Part shown: positions 21,201-32,969 of the stretch, one piece after another
Layout: every line of letters starts with the position of its first letter
How positions within the stretch are numbered: position 1 is the first letter of the stretch
From: Neostapfia colusana
Taxonomy: Eukaryota > Streptophyta > Magnoliopsida > Poales > Poaceae
Length of the DNA stretch: 64,000 nucleotides
NCBI GenBank assembly: GCA_030760725.1
Contig: JASWHV010000003.1
Coordinates: 61,213,264 to 61,277,263 of the forward strand
Direction: 5' to 3'
The notes under the pieces: model-generated
What the model was told of the DNA's origin: nothing
Database searches by the model: none
Seen by the model: only the letters and a program-made list of their open reading frames with translations
Program-made: the position numbers and the translations under genes

Positions 21201-22866
21201 GGAGATCCACTACCACCCGGGTAAAGCAAATGTTGTGGTAGACACTCTTAGCAGGAAAGCATACTGCCATCACTTGGTGACTCAAGTACCACAACTGTGC
21301 AAGGAGATGATGAAGTTGAACCTAAGTATTGTACCTCACTCCTACAACTACAACCTTAGTGTTCAACCTGTGCTGGATGACCAGATTAAGAAGGCTCAAC
21401 AGGAGGATGAAAAGTTAATGAAGATCAAGGAACAAACCGGTGAAGGCAAGGCACCAGACTTTAGAGTTGATAGAGATGGAATATTGTGGTCCAAGAAACG
21501 GTTGTGTGTGCCTTCACAAGGTCACTATCGGGATACGATCATGGATGAAGCTCATAACTCTGCCTACTCTATCCACCCTGGAGCCACAAAGATGTACGTG
21601 GATATTAAGCAGAAATATTGGTGGGTTGGAATGAAGGGTGACATAGCCAAATTCGTGGCTTATTGTGATGTGTGTAGAAGGGTCAAAGCTGAGCATCAAA
21701 AGCCGAGTGGCCTATTACAGCCCTTACCGATTCCCGTTTGGAAATGGGATGAGGTAGGAATGGATTTCATCACTGGCCTACCAAGGACCAAGAATGGTAA
21801 TGACTCCGTGTGGGTAGTGGTCGACCGTCTGACTAAAGTTGCACACTTTATTCCTGTGCGCACTACCTACAATGGGAGTAAACTGGCCAAGTTGTACATA
21901 GACCGTATTGTGAAACTACATGGAGTTCCCTCAAGGATAGTCTCAGATCGAGGTACTCAGTTTACGTCAAGGTTTTGGAGCAGTCTTCAAAAGGCACTTG
22001 GTACCAAGTTAGACTTTAGTTCAGCATATCACCCTCAGACAGATGGTCAGACAGAGAGGATCAACCAAATCTTGGAAGATATGTTGAGGGCCGCTGTTCT
22101 TACCTACGGCAAGGATTGGGAAGACAGTTTACCGTATGCTGAGTTCTCATACAACAACAGTTATCAGGCCAGCATCGGGATGTCACCGTATGAAGCCCTA
22201 TATGGAAGGAAGTGTCAGACCCCGCTCATGTGGTCAGAAGTTGGGGACCGTATTGTGGAGCAACCAGACTTCATCTTGGCAGCAGAGGACAAGGTAGCGG
22301 AGATTCGAGCGAATCTCAAGGCCGCCCAATCACGTCAGAAAAGCTACGCAGACAAGAGGAGGCGTGCACTCAGTTTCCAAGCTAGAGATCATGTGTACCT
22401 TAAAGTATCTCCTATCCGTGGCACGCGCAGATTCCAAGTACGTGGAAAGTTGGCACCACGGTACATTGGCCCTTTCTCAGTCCTAAAAAGGGTAGGATCA
22501 GTAGCATATGAGATTCAGCTACCCGAAGAAATGTCAGGTGTGCACAACGTCTTCCACGTGTCACAGCTAAGAAAATGCCTATGGGTTCCCGAGGAACAGG
22601 TGGCACAAGAAACCCTAGACCTGCAAAATGATCTGCGCTACCAGGAGGTGCCAGTAAAGATCCCGGAAAAAGTCACCCGAAGGACACGGAGAAACACCGT
22701 CACACTTTGTCGGGTCCAGTGGAGCAGACACTCGGAGGCCGAAACTACTTGGGAAAGAGAAGATGCATTGCGGACAGAGTTCCCCCATCTCTTTGCAGAC
22801 CACTCGAATCTCGAGGACGAGATTCATCCTAAGTGGGGTAGGTCTGTAACGCCCCATTTTTCGTAA
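18245..22866 (+). pseudogene. gag-pol: E3 gag-pol polyprotein pseudogene
   Basis: ATG at 18245 opens a frame through Gag, a CCHC knuckle near 19295 (CFSCREPGHIAVNC), protease and reverse transcriptase up to TAA at 20528-20530 (CAA in E2). A second TAA at about 20694 (CAA in E2) and a 1-bp deletion near 20715 follow. The rest of RNase H, integrase and chromodomain-like tail continue to TAA at 22864-22866. The protease catalytic triplet DSG is DYG here (Ser to Tyr at 19553-19555). In RNase H, VADALSRK reads VVDTLSRK and YTDHKS reads YIDHKS. The integrase HHCC site is intact (SIHPG), as are SDRGTQFTS and QTERINQ. As in E2, the frame runs about 20 nt into the LTR. Confidence 0.93.
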
Positions 22867-25088
22867 AGCTAATAAATCAAGGTTATAGAATTAACCACCA
22901 GACAAATTACGCACACTACTGGCCGATTTTAGATATGCCTTTCATCGAAACTGGTGCAGCCACCCCTCATATACATATCTCCCCCCATCCTTATCCATTC
23001 CACGAGAAGCTTCCGGAACCCCTCATATACATATCTCCCCCCATCCTTATACACTCCACGAGAAGCTTCCGGAACCACCGCTCATATATATCTCGCCCCA
23101 TCCTTATCCACTCCACGAGAAGCTCCCGAAACCACCCCTCATATATATCTCCCCCATCCTTATCCACTCCACGAGAAGCTCCCGAAACCACCCCTCATAT
23201 ACATATCTCCCCCCATCCTTATCCACTCCACGAGAAGCTTCCGGAACCACCCCTCACATATATCTCCCCCCATCCTTATCGACTCCACGAGAAGCTCCCG
23301 GAACATGCATTAATTACACCTCACCTACCTCTCCTCCCTCCATCCCTATCCCTTCCCCCCCTTCATCTATAAAAGGGGCTCACTTTCTCCCCCGCCCCAT
23401 TGAGCACCGGCGCTCGCATCTCCTCCCCCCCTCCAACATCGATCTTCGACGAGGAACCCTCCCCGCCGAGCCCTGCCAAGCCACGGCCAAGGTGAGCACC
23501 CCAACCTCCACTCTCCTCCCTGAGTCATTCCCCCTTCCCCCTCTCCTCGGGTTTGGCCGCGACCACCCCGTGGCATGGCCGCCCTTCCATGAAGTTGCTC
23601 TACTTCCTACCCAAAATCGGCAGCTTAATCGAGTGATTCATAACCTCGGCGTTCGATTTCTTACTCTCTGGTCATCCTCCCCCGTTTACTCTTGCTGATT
23701 TGAGCCCAACCCTAAGCAACCCCTTGATTGGCCTTAGAGAAGATCTCACCCACACACAAAAGGATCACTTAATCCGATTCTTCTTATAAAAATCATCTAA
23801 TATCATAATATGGTTAGTGTAAGCAAGTCTGAATGATGTATATTTGCTTTGTTTGTATGTTTGCTTGTGCGCGGTGTGGAACCAGTGCCGGAAGAGAACC
23901 CAGGGGAGCCAAGTGACCAAGAGCACGATGCTGCAGACAGTAGCGAAGGCAAGTTCCATCACCCCCTTTTGATCATATTGCTCCTATGTGAGGTTCATCC
24001 ATTGTGGCCAGTAGATTAGGCCTCTGCATTGTTGAGCGTGAGTTATTCAAGTGATAGAGTGTAAACATACAGGTTTCTCTTTTTGCAGCATATTGATAGG
24101 ATGAGATTATGCATGATGATGTTGCCTTGTTTATGTTGCATGGTTGGGGAGAGCATGAGTTGAGACCGGGGCAGAAGGGTTAGTGTTGGTGTAAGCGCTA
24201 CCGTGGTGGTAGACTTACAGTGAGTACTATCAAGATGATAGGCTCGTGGTTTGAGTATGGAGGCTGCCCTGGTGAGCCTTAAGGACCGAGTTGTTTTGAC
24301 ATCTCACCTAACTTTCTTCAGTACGACCACATGACCCTGTATGGGCGGGGCTTAGCCTAACCCCGGTGGCTAGCCCGACAGTCGTCCACGGTGGAGAGAA
24401 AGAGAGATGCATTTATGAAAATTGAGATGATATTGAGATAAGTCATGACACTGGGTTGGGGACGACTGGTTTGGGTGATGTTTCGACTGGGTGTCGGTTA
24501 TGACGGGCTGTCGTGGATGGTCCGTGCATGTGGGTAAAGCGTACAACCTCTGCAGAGTGTAGAACCCATTCGGATGGCCGTGTCCTCGGTATAGGACAGG
24601 TTATGGTGTGGTCCTAACAACTAGGAAGCCACCTGTTGTGAGAATGAGGTGAGGAATGTCTCTGGATGGGTTATTTGGTTGCATTTAGTTGCATTAGGTT
24701 GCATCACTCTTATTGTTGTGCATTGCATCTATGTTTGTTTCATTCCCCTCCTGAAGGGCGAGGTGGAGCTTGCTGAGTACTTTTGTACTCAACCGTTGTT
24801 GATATCTTCAAAGGATCCTGACTTCGACCCGGAGGACTTCGAGTAGGGTCGCATCCACACCCAAGGTGTTACCGTGGAACCATGTACGAGGAGGAGCTAG
24901 TTGTCCATGTTTTTATGTCGTTAATCATCCTTATGTTAGTCCTTATTATTGTTGTACTAAAGTGTATGCCGTTGTAAAAAAGCTCTGTATGGTTGTGGTT
25001 CTACTTGTGTTGTAATATTATGTACCGAACTCTGTTTCTGGCATAATATTACATGTTTAGTTCCGATCTTATGGGTCGGGACGCTTCA
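22845..25088 (+). repeat. E3 3' LTR (LTR-B), 2244 bp
   Basis: It has the same ends as LTR-A (TGTAACGCC to ACGCTTCA). It keeps the six-copy 57-bp array, TATA box (23368), donor (23492) and hairpin. Both candidate 3' splice sites have been lost by single substitutions. The preceding CCTAAGTGGGGTAGG is the polypurine tract. The E4 LTR resumes at 25089 with CTCACTCGATG; CTCAC would be the right-hand target duplication, its left copy having been deleted. Confidence 0.93.
22960..23304 (+). repeat. Tandem repeat in LTR-B, six copies of about 57 bp
   Basis: It is the counterpart of 14815-15157 with the same copy number and individually mutated units, so the array pre-dates the separation of the two LTRs. 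Confidence 0.9.
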
Positions 25089-28000
25089 CTCACTCGATGT
25101 CATACGGGACAACCTTTCACCCAACAGCCCAAACGTCGAACCGGTCGCACCGAAACGAGCAGGAGGTTCCCCACACGGAGCATCTCTCTATGCCCGTTGG
25201 CAGATTTCCACCTTGCTGCCCTCAACCTACACCTATAAATCGGTGTGCTATGCCTCGACGCCCGGAGGTTTAGGCTACATCGGTTTATCAGGGCCCATAT
25301 ATCCGATATGCCTTCGGTACGTTCAATACTTGTTCAGCAGGGTCGCACACGGATCGGTCCTCAATCGACACGGACAGGGCTGCGCACACAAGACTTCCTC
25401 TTGCTGCGCCCTAGCCCCTGCCTAGTCTCATTTTCATTACTAAAGTGATCTCATATCACTCAACCGAACCCGTGTGTCCCAAGCCTATCTCGCGAGTAGA
25501 TTCCAACTACTCGACTTGTACCGAAGTCTTATGAATCATTAAGCATAGCCTGTCTACTCGAGGTCTTAGACACTACCCTCACTCTTAGGGAAAGATTCTG
25601 GTCATGCACGTGGGGTTCCATTCATCCTACACCTAATGGACCTTAATACATCACCCTAATTATGTGAACAAAGCAAAACTTGATAAAAGAGTTAATGCAA
25701 ACCGGGGTTTGCCTTGTTGCTGCTGGTCAGTAGTTAGCTCTTCTTCCGGAAGGAGGAAGTCAAGTACTTCCGGAGCCTCCTCGCCTTCAGCGACTACATG
25801 TTAATAAAATACTATATGTTAATGAATATGCATATAAGTTTATTGTAATGCTGCTGCTATTAGTTCTAATAACCAGTTTCTAACAACTGGAACTCTGTTC
25901 AAGAATTTAAAATGGAACTGGGGGTTAGTGGTTTGGGTTTGGACCTGAGCACATGATTAAGTGCTAAGTGATTTTCCCCCTCTTCTATATTAATCCCTCA
26001 AGTGGTTCCACAGAACTGGGTGATCCAGAGCTCCAATGGAGCTGAGAATTTTTGTGTGAGTTCCTTGTCACAAGACAACTCTCTGGATCAAAATTTAGCA
26101 CTTGTCATTGAGTGGTTTGTTCAGAATAATTCTTTTAGCAAATAAGCAAAGAAGAATTAATTCTGTGGTAACACCCTGTTCATGCCCAACTTAGTGAACT
26201 ACAATTTCCATTATAGCTCACAGAGTCTGCATGAATTTTCCTAGCATTTTTACAGCTAAGATTTGCCCAGAACTGAATTTCCAAGTTTTGGGAATTCTCT
26301 GAAAATGTTTCTGTATTCAAATGAACACAGCACCTTCAAATTTGAATTGCTCTGATCAAATCAACTCCAAATATTCTTAAACTTTTACAGGGGTTTACTA
26401 ACATCCTAAAGAACATTCTGGCAAAATTTGGGGATTTTGGGATGAACCAAACTCCCTCTAAAATTCTTCTGCTGAAAAGATTTAAAGAATTTTTCCAGAA
26501 TTAAATAATAGGTTTCATACAAATTGGGTTGTATATTTGGATAGATCTAGGCAAGATGAATCCAACCCAATTTGAATCACTAAATTTGGAGCTCTCTAGC
26601 AAAAGTTATGGGGTTCTAAAGTTTGAACTAAATCTGAAATTCTAAATAAACCAGAGAAACATTTAAACTCTGACCGTGGGCCTGTTACCCACGTGTCACT
26701 GCTGGAGCTGAGCCACACGGGGCTACATACCCCTTCCCGCGCAGCCATACTTGATCCCGGGGCCGCAGTAGATCTGTATTTTAACTCTCCGTCGCTGACA
26801 CATGGGGCCCGCGGGTCGTCTTCTTCCTCGCGTTCCCGCGCCAGCGCGCCGCCGGGCTCGCCGGAGACACGCTGATACTTGCCGCCCGGACAACTTTCGC
26901 ACTCTCCCTCGCCGCCAGGGCCTAGTTCCACCTGCTGAACATGCTGGCACCCTCTCCCCCGACCAGTGGTGGCTCTAACCTAGCCGGCGACGGTGCAGCG
27001 GCTCGGCAACCCTTCGGTCACGTCGCCCGGCCAGCTTAGCCCGCCAAAACACCGTTGAACTGGTGCTATAGCACCAGGAAATCTCAGGGAAGGTCGACTA
27101 GGTCATGCAATGGCTCGGGGAGAGCTCTAACCTAGCCATCACCGTGAGCCCGACCCTTCCCGCCATAACCGCGGTTGGAAAACCGGGAAATACGCCGGCT
27201 ACAGCCAAAATTAGGCTAGAGTTGCGAAGCAAACTTGGGCGCCGTCAAGTCTAGCTCCTGTGAGTGCAGTATGACGTGCTCTAAGCAAGTATACATCGGG
27301 AATTTACGGGTTTCTTACCAGAAGGTGGCTCTGCACCGTTCAGAGGAGAATCTCAAATTTCTCCGCCGATGATCTACGGTTGGTCCTGAGCTTCGGGGGT
27401 GAGTTGCCTGGACGTCGTGCGCTTCCAGAAATGGCCTAACTTGGCCGTGACACGCCGCAGTTGGAGCTGTCCACGAGAGTACTTGCTCTCGTTTCTATGG
27501 TGGCCGTCCGGGAAATTGGTTTACCTCGGTGTGTGGAGGCGAAACTCACGTAGGAATGGTGTGGGGATGTTGGAGGAGAGCCCGTGGTGCTGTTTGGTTG
27601 CTCAACCGATGCTTTGCACGCGAGCTAGGGTGGCGATCGATCGAGCGGACGGCGTTGGCAGCTCGGGCTGTTTCTTGCGCGAAGGGAAAGGAACAGGCGA
27701 CGTTCTTCGGTACCGTGGGATAACAGAGGCGCGGCCGTGGGGCAAAGACGCCAGGCAGCTCTCCAGCGCACGGGAATTCCAGAGGAGGTGGCTGCCGGCT
27801 GCTCCTCGGTGTCACCCGCAGAGGCGTCGGCTGCTCGGTTTACTTCGCGTGGGAGGTAATCAAACAACGACCGTGTGCTTCACTGAGGACTTTTGCAATT
27901 GTTTAGTTTCCCCCAATGACAAGTGGGTCCCACTAGTCAGTGCTCCCCCACCTCTCAAAAGATCTTCAAAATTTTGGCAAGTGATGAATTCAAATGTTTG

Positions 28001-28391
28001 GAGTTTCCAGCTGAGCTACATTTGTATGGTTGGGCAAACTCCCTCAAATTCAAATGTATATTTGAATTCTTTGCACATTTGGATCCTTTTTGGAAAAATG
28101 GGTAGCAAACCTTTTCAAAAATTATTGAAACTTTGCCTCCCCACTAATTTGGACCTAAGGAATCCAAATATGCACTTTGATCCTTGTGTTGGCTGCTGCA
28201 ACCATGAGTTTGAATGCAACAGTTTTGAATCACCCTCTCATGTGTTACCATAAGTGTAGAAAGTTTGAACTAATACCCTTTTGATGGAGGTTACTTGCTC
28301 TTCACAATTCTTCACAAGATATTCACCACAAAAATGTGGTGTTGTGAGGTGATGAAAAGTTTTTGCAAGTCCCTTTTCTTGGGCTTTTACA
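25089..28391 (-). repeat. E4 3' LTR, proximal piece
   Basis: It aligns with 35708-38991. It ends at TTTTACA (TGTAAAA on the minus strand) next to the polypurine tract. It includes a mini-exon at 25713-25793 whose donor is GCAAAC rather than GCAAGC, and a strong GTAAGAAA donor at 27313-27318. It has about 28 bp near 27465-27495 that the right LTR lacks. The long + strand open frame at 27399-28253 is antisense to the LTR and broken in the other copy. Confidence 0.92.
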
Positions 28392-28410
28392 TCCCTCCCC
28401 CCTTAAAAGA
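28392..28410 (-). other. E4 polypurine tract
   Basis: On the minus strand TCTTTTAAGGGGGGAGGGA runs directly into TGTAAAAGCCC, the LTR start, after the family motif GGGACGAGATTC. Confidence 0.85.
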
Positions 28411-31400
28411 ATCTCGTCCCGAGATTATAAAAGGAAAGATAGCGATGTAGTAGGGACTTACCTGTGTTGAGAAGCCATGAACTCCGGGTAATTTGAGCAA
28501 AGGAATTCCTCACTCTCCCACGTCGCTTCTTCGGCGGTGTGGTTGCTCCATAGTATCTGCTACGCGTGGTCCGGGCTTTCACATCAAGGATTTCCACCGG
28601 ATACTCATCATATGTCAAATCCGGTTTCAGCTCGCCGATGTCTTCGGTAGTAACAGCAGCGGTATGTTCCAGACATTTTCTCAGCTGAGAGACATGGAAA
28701 ATGTCATGGACACCAGCAAGAGATGCCGGTAGCTCCAGTCTATATGCCACTGGTCCACACTTCTCGGTGATAGCATAGGGTCCAATGAAACAGGGAGCGA
28801 GCTTCCCCTTCACACCGAACCAGTGCACACCCTTCATCGGAGACACGCGGAGGTACACGTGTTCCCCGACGTCAAAGTGCAACGGTCTACGCCTCTTATC
28901 AGCGTAGCTCTTCTGCCGGGATTGAGCGGCCTTCAGGTTGGCTTGAATCGTCCGAACGCGCTCTTCGGCGTCGTTCACCACATCAACCCCGAATGTGACG
29001 GTTTCACCGGACTCGCACCAGTTTAATGGGGTGCGGCATTTTCGACCATAGAGAGCTTCGTAGGGTGCCATCTTGATACTCGCCTGATAGACGTTGTTGT
29101 ACGAGAATTCCGCCAACAGTAGGTGATCATCCCAGTTTCTACCGTGGTGGATGGCACATGCTCTCAACATGTCTTCTAATACTTGGTTCACCCTCTCTGT
29201 TTGCCCATCTGTTTGAGGGTGATAGGCGGAGCTCCTGATCAGCTTAGTACCCAATGCAGCGTGTATCTGCTCCCAAAAGCGAGATACAAATAATGCACCT
29301 CGATCCGAGACGATGGTCTTGGGTACCCCGTATAAGCACAAAATCTTTGCTATGTACAGCTCCGCATATTTGCCGGCATTGTAACGTGTATTCACCGGGA
29401 TGAAGTGAGCCGTCTTGGTTAACCGATCGACGATTACCCAAATGGAGTCATGTTTGTTGGAAGTTAGGGGCAATCCCACAATGAAATCCATGCTCACATC
29501 TTCCCATTTCCATGCCGGGATCTTCAGGGGTTGCAACAGCCGTGATTTCTTCATGTGATCAGCTTTCACTCGTCGGCACATATCGCACTCGGATACGTAC
29601 TTCGCTACCTCCCGCTTCATCCGTGTCCACCAAAATTTCTTTTTCAAATCTTGGTACATTTTGTTGCTGCCCGGATAAATGGAGTACTTGGACAAGTGAG
29701 CTTCATCGAGGATTTTCTTTCTCAGCTCCATATCCCGGGGTACGACTATGCGGTCATTGAACCACAGCGTCCCCTCATCATCTTTCCGGAAACATTTGAT
29801 CTCTCCATTGTCTATCCGTCTCCGGAGATGTGCCATGCCTTTATCCGTCTTCTGAGCTGCAATGATGTCCTCCCTAATAGTAGGGATGAGGGCAAGGTTG
29901 TACAGCGATCCATAAGGAACCAAATATAAACTTGGCTTTTCCTCCTCCACCGGTGTATTGGTGAGGTGATGGACATGTGATTTCTGACTCAGCGCGTCGG
30001 CAACCACATTCGCCTTGCCGGGGTGGTAATGAATCTCAATTTCATAATCTTTGATCAGTTCTAACCACCTCCTTTGCCTCATGTTCTGCTCCTTCTGGGT
30101 CAAAATGTATTTCAAGCTCTTGTGGTCGGTGTAGAGATGCACCAGATTCCCCAGGAGATAGTGCCTCCACATTTTTAGTGCCAACACCATGGCAGCAAGC
30201 TCAAGATCATGAGTAGGATAATGCTGCTCATGGTTCCGAAGTTGGCGGGAGCCATATGCGATCACACGTCCTTCCTGCATCAACACGCAGCCGAGCCCAA
30301 TACCGGACGCGTCACAATACACGTCGAAGGGCTTCGTTGTATCCGGCTGAGCTAAGACCGGGGCGGTGGTGAGATGCTTCACCAATGCTTGGAACGCTCC
30401 TTCGCACGCCGTGTTCCAAACATATTTTGTCCCTTTCTTCAGCAATTCTGTCATCGGCTTAGCGAGCTTGGAGAAGCTTGGAATGAACCTCCGATAGTAT
30501 CCCGCTAACCCGAGGAAGCTTCTGACTTCATGAACTGAAGTGGGAGCTTTCCATTTCAGTACTTGCTCTATTTTGCTTGGGTCAACCGCAATGCCTTCCG
30601 CTGAGATGATATGTCCCAAGAATGGCACTTGGCTGATCCAAAACTCGCATTTACTGAACTTAGCGTAGAGCTTGTGGTCTCGCAATCGTTGAAGAATGAT
30701 CCGCAAGTGTTCGGCATGTTCGGCTTCTGTCTTGGAGTAAACCAAGATATCGTCGATGAACACTACCACAAACTTATCCAGCTCCGGCATGAACACCGAG
30801 TTCATGAGATACATGAAATGGGCTGGAGCGTTTGTGAGACCAAAAGACATGAAGAGATATTCATATAGTCCATATCTCGTCGAGAAGGCCGTCTTCGGGA
30901 TATCCTCCACCCGGATCTTTATCTGGTGATATCCGGAACGAAGGCCCATCTTGGAGAACACACTTGCACCCACAAGTTGATCAAATAATATGTCGATGCG
31001 GGGCAGTGGGTACTTATTCTTGATGGTGACGGCGTTGAGCGGCCGGTAGTCCACACACAGCCTTAAGGTTTCATCTTTCTTCTTCACGAGCAGCACCGAG
31101 CATCCCCAAGGCGAGGAACTCGGCCTAATGAAACCTTTGCTCAACAGATCATTGAGCTGTTCTTTCAGTTCAGCCAGCTCATTTGGAGCCATCTTGTATG
31201 GTCTCCGTGATATGGGCGTAGTCCCGGGTGCAAGTTCAATCTTGAACTCGACATCCCGCTCAGGTGACATCCCCGGAAGATCATCCGGGAACACGTCGGG
31301 GTACTCCCGGACTACGGGGATGTCCTCTAACTGGAGAGCTTCAGCATTATTAATTGCTGAAATTTCTCGGACTGGCGTGTCTAACACCATGGAATGTGGA

Positions 31401-32969
31401 TGGTGAAATGGAGAGTTTAAATGAACCGTCCGTGTCCGAGTCTCCAGGACAGCGCCATGGTATTGTAGCCATGACATCCCTAAGATTGCATCAATCTTTT
31501 GCCCCATAAGGATTATCAAGGTGGTAGGATATAGTTTCCTACCTAAGCACAGAGGTGCCTTTGGGATCATCATATTTGCTGAGATCTCCCCTCCCGGTGA
31601 GCAGATCATATAGGTGCAGTCGGTTGGGGAGACTTGCATTTGATGCTTAGCCACATAGGATGCACTTATAAAGCTGTGGGTTGCACCAGAATCAAACAGT
31701 ATGATGATGGCTTGATTGTTGAGAGTAAACGTACCCGCCAGCACGTTGTCTCCCTCTGGGGCGTCCTCGTTGTCGAGGTGGCGAACGCCCCCAGTCCGCT
31801 GACCAACCTTCTTCACCGGAGGTCGGCCTCGAGCACCGCCCTGGAATTGGGCTTGCCCTCTGCTCTGCTGCCCCTGGGGACAGTCCTTCGCGAAGTGGCC
31901 TGCCTGGCCACACGTGAAGCAGGTGAAACGGGGCGGTCCCCCGCTAATCGGTGGACGAAAACCCGGGGCGCGTTGTGGCGGTGGAAACTCCCGGGGTGCC
32001 GTCTGCTGCTGCTGCTGTCTTGGTGGTGGCATCGGCGGTCGGAACGGAGGTGACTGAAAAGGACGTCTCCCGAACCGTTGAGGTCGCGCCGGTGGGTGCC
32101 ACTGCTGCCCGTATGGCGTCCGATACACCATCCGGTACTTCTGGGGAGCGCCACCCCCACTGCTAGGTGGAGCGCTGCGCTTCCTCTGCTCAGCTGCCAA
32201 CTCCCGCTGAGCGTCCTCTTGCATAATCGCGTCATTGACTAGGTCGTTGAAGGTGCCGCGATTCCACTGAACGAGATGGGTCTTCATCTCGGGGTGTAAC
32301 CCCCGATAGAAATGTTCTCGCTTCTTCTCTTCAGTGGATATGTAGTCTGATGCATATTGCGCCAGATGGTTGAAAGCACGAGAGTAGTCATGGGCACTCC
32401 TCCCGCCCTGCTTTAGTTCCAAAAATTCTTGGAACTTCCTCTTCATGATCCCGGGAGGGATATGGTAGGCGCGGAACGCCTCCCGGAACTCTTCCCACTC
32501 CACGGTATGGCCAGCCGGACGTGAGGCGACATAATTCGCCCACCACACACCAGCGGCACCATAAAGTTGCTGCGCTGTGAACAAAGTCTTTTGCCGCTCC
32601 GTGCACTGGAGCAGCCCGAACTTGGACTCGATGGTCCGCAGCCAGTTGTCGGCCTCGAGTGGTTCTTCAGCTTCTGTGAACACTGGAGGGTGCGTACTCA
32701 TGAAATCCGAGTACGACACCTCACGGGGCTCACGAGGCCCTCTGTCTTGACGCCCCCCCCGCCTGGGACGTATTCTGCACGATCGTGCGGAGCAGGTCGG
32801 TCTGCTCCTCACGACCACCCACCAGTGCCGCTATCACATCTGCTAGAGTAAGCGGAGGCGGCGGTGGTGGCTGCTGCTGCGGGGTGCTGTCGTGGGCCGG
32901 TGGCAGGGAGTCATCGCCTCCCTGCTGGCTAGAGCCACCAACCTCATGCGTGGTCCTAGTGCGAACCAT
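28403..32969 (-). pseudogene. gag-pol: E4 gag-pol polyprotein pseudogene
   Basis: Gag starts at ATG 32969 (MVRTRTTHEVGG). It shifts frame in an 8-C run at 32753-32760 and then continues as one 1471-codon frame through a CCHC knuckle near 31920 (CFTCGQAGHFAKDC), protease DSGATHS at 31691, reverse transcriptase, RNase H and integrase. The first catalytic aspartate of reverse transcriptase is lost: KMDLRSG reads KMGLRSG (GCC at 30944-30946 on the + strand). FIDDIL remains. The second His of integrase HHCC is Tyr (SIYPG). A small deletion near 28551-28558 shifts the frame inside the chromodomain-like tail; the original frame there reads LWSNHTAEEATWE and ends at 28458-28460. VADALSQK replaces the usual VADALSRK. 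It looks long and intact but is predicted to be inactive. Confidence 0.93.

Larger units (their letters stand above)
9885..25088 (+). mobile_element. E2/E3 composite: tandem Ty3/gypsy Tekay-type elements sharing an LTR
   Basis: The order is internal region of E2 lacking its 5' part (9885-14697), LTR (14698-16950), complete internal region of E3 (16951-22844), LTR (22845-25088). The two internal regions are near-identical in DNA. This is the pattern left by unequal recombination between LTRs, followed by a deletion that removed the leftmost LTR, about 1 kb of E2 leader and about 120 bp of the host E4 LTR. E2 starts at the equivalent of about 18027, just after the ORF seen in E3. Confidence 0.88.

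Noticed and set aside
27399..28253. 284-codon + strand ORF
   Set aside because: It is antisense to the E4 LTR and is broken into pieces in the other LTR copy (38062-38340, 38449-38853).
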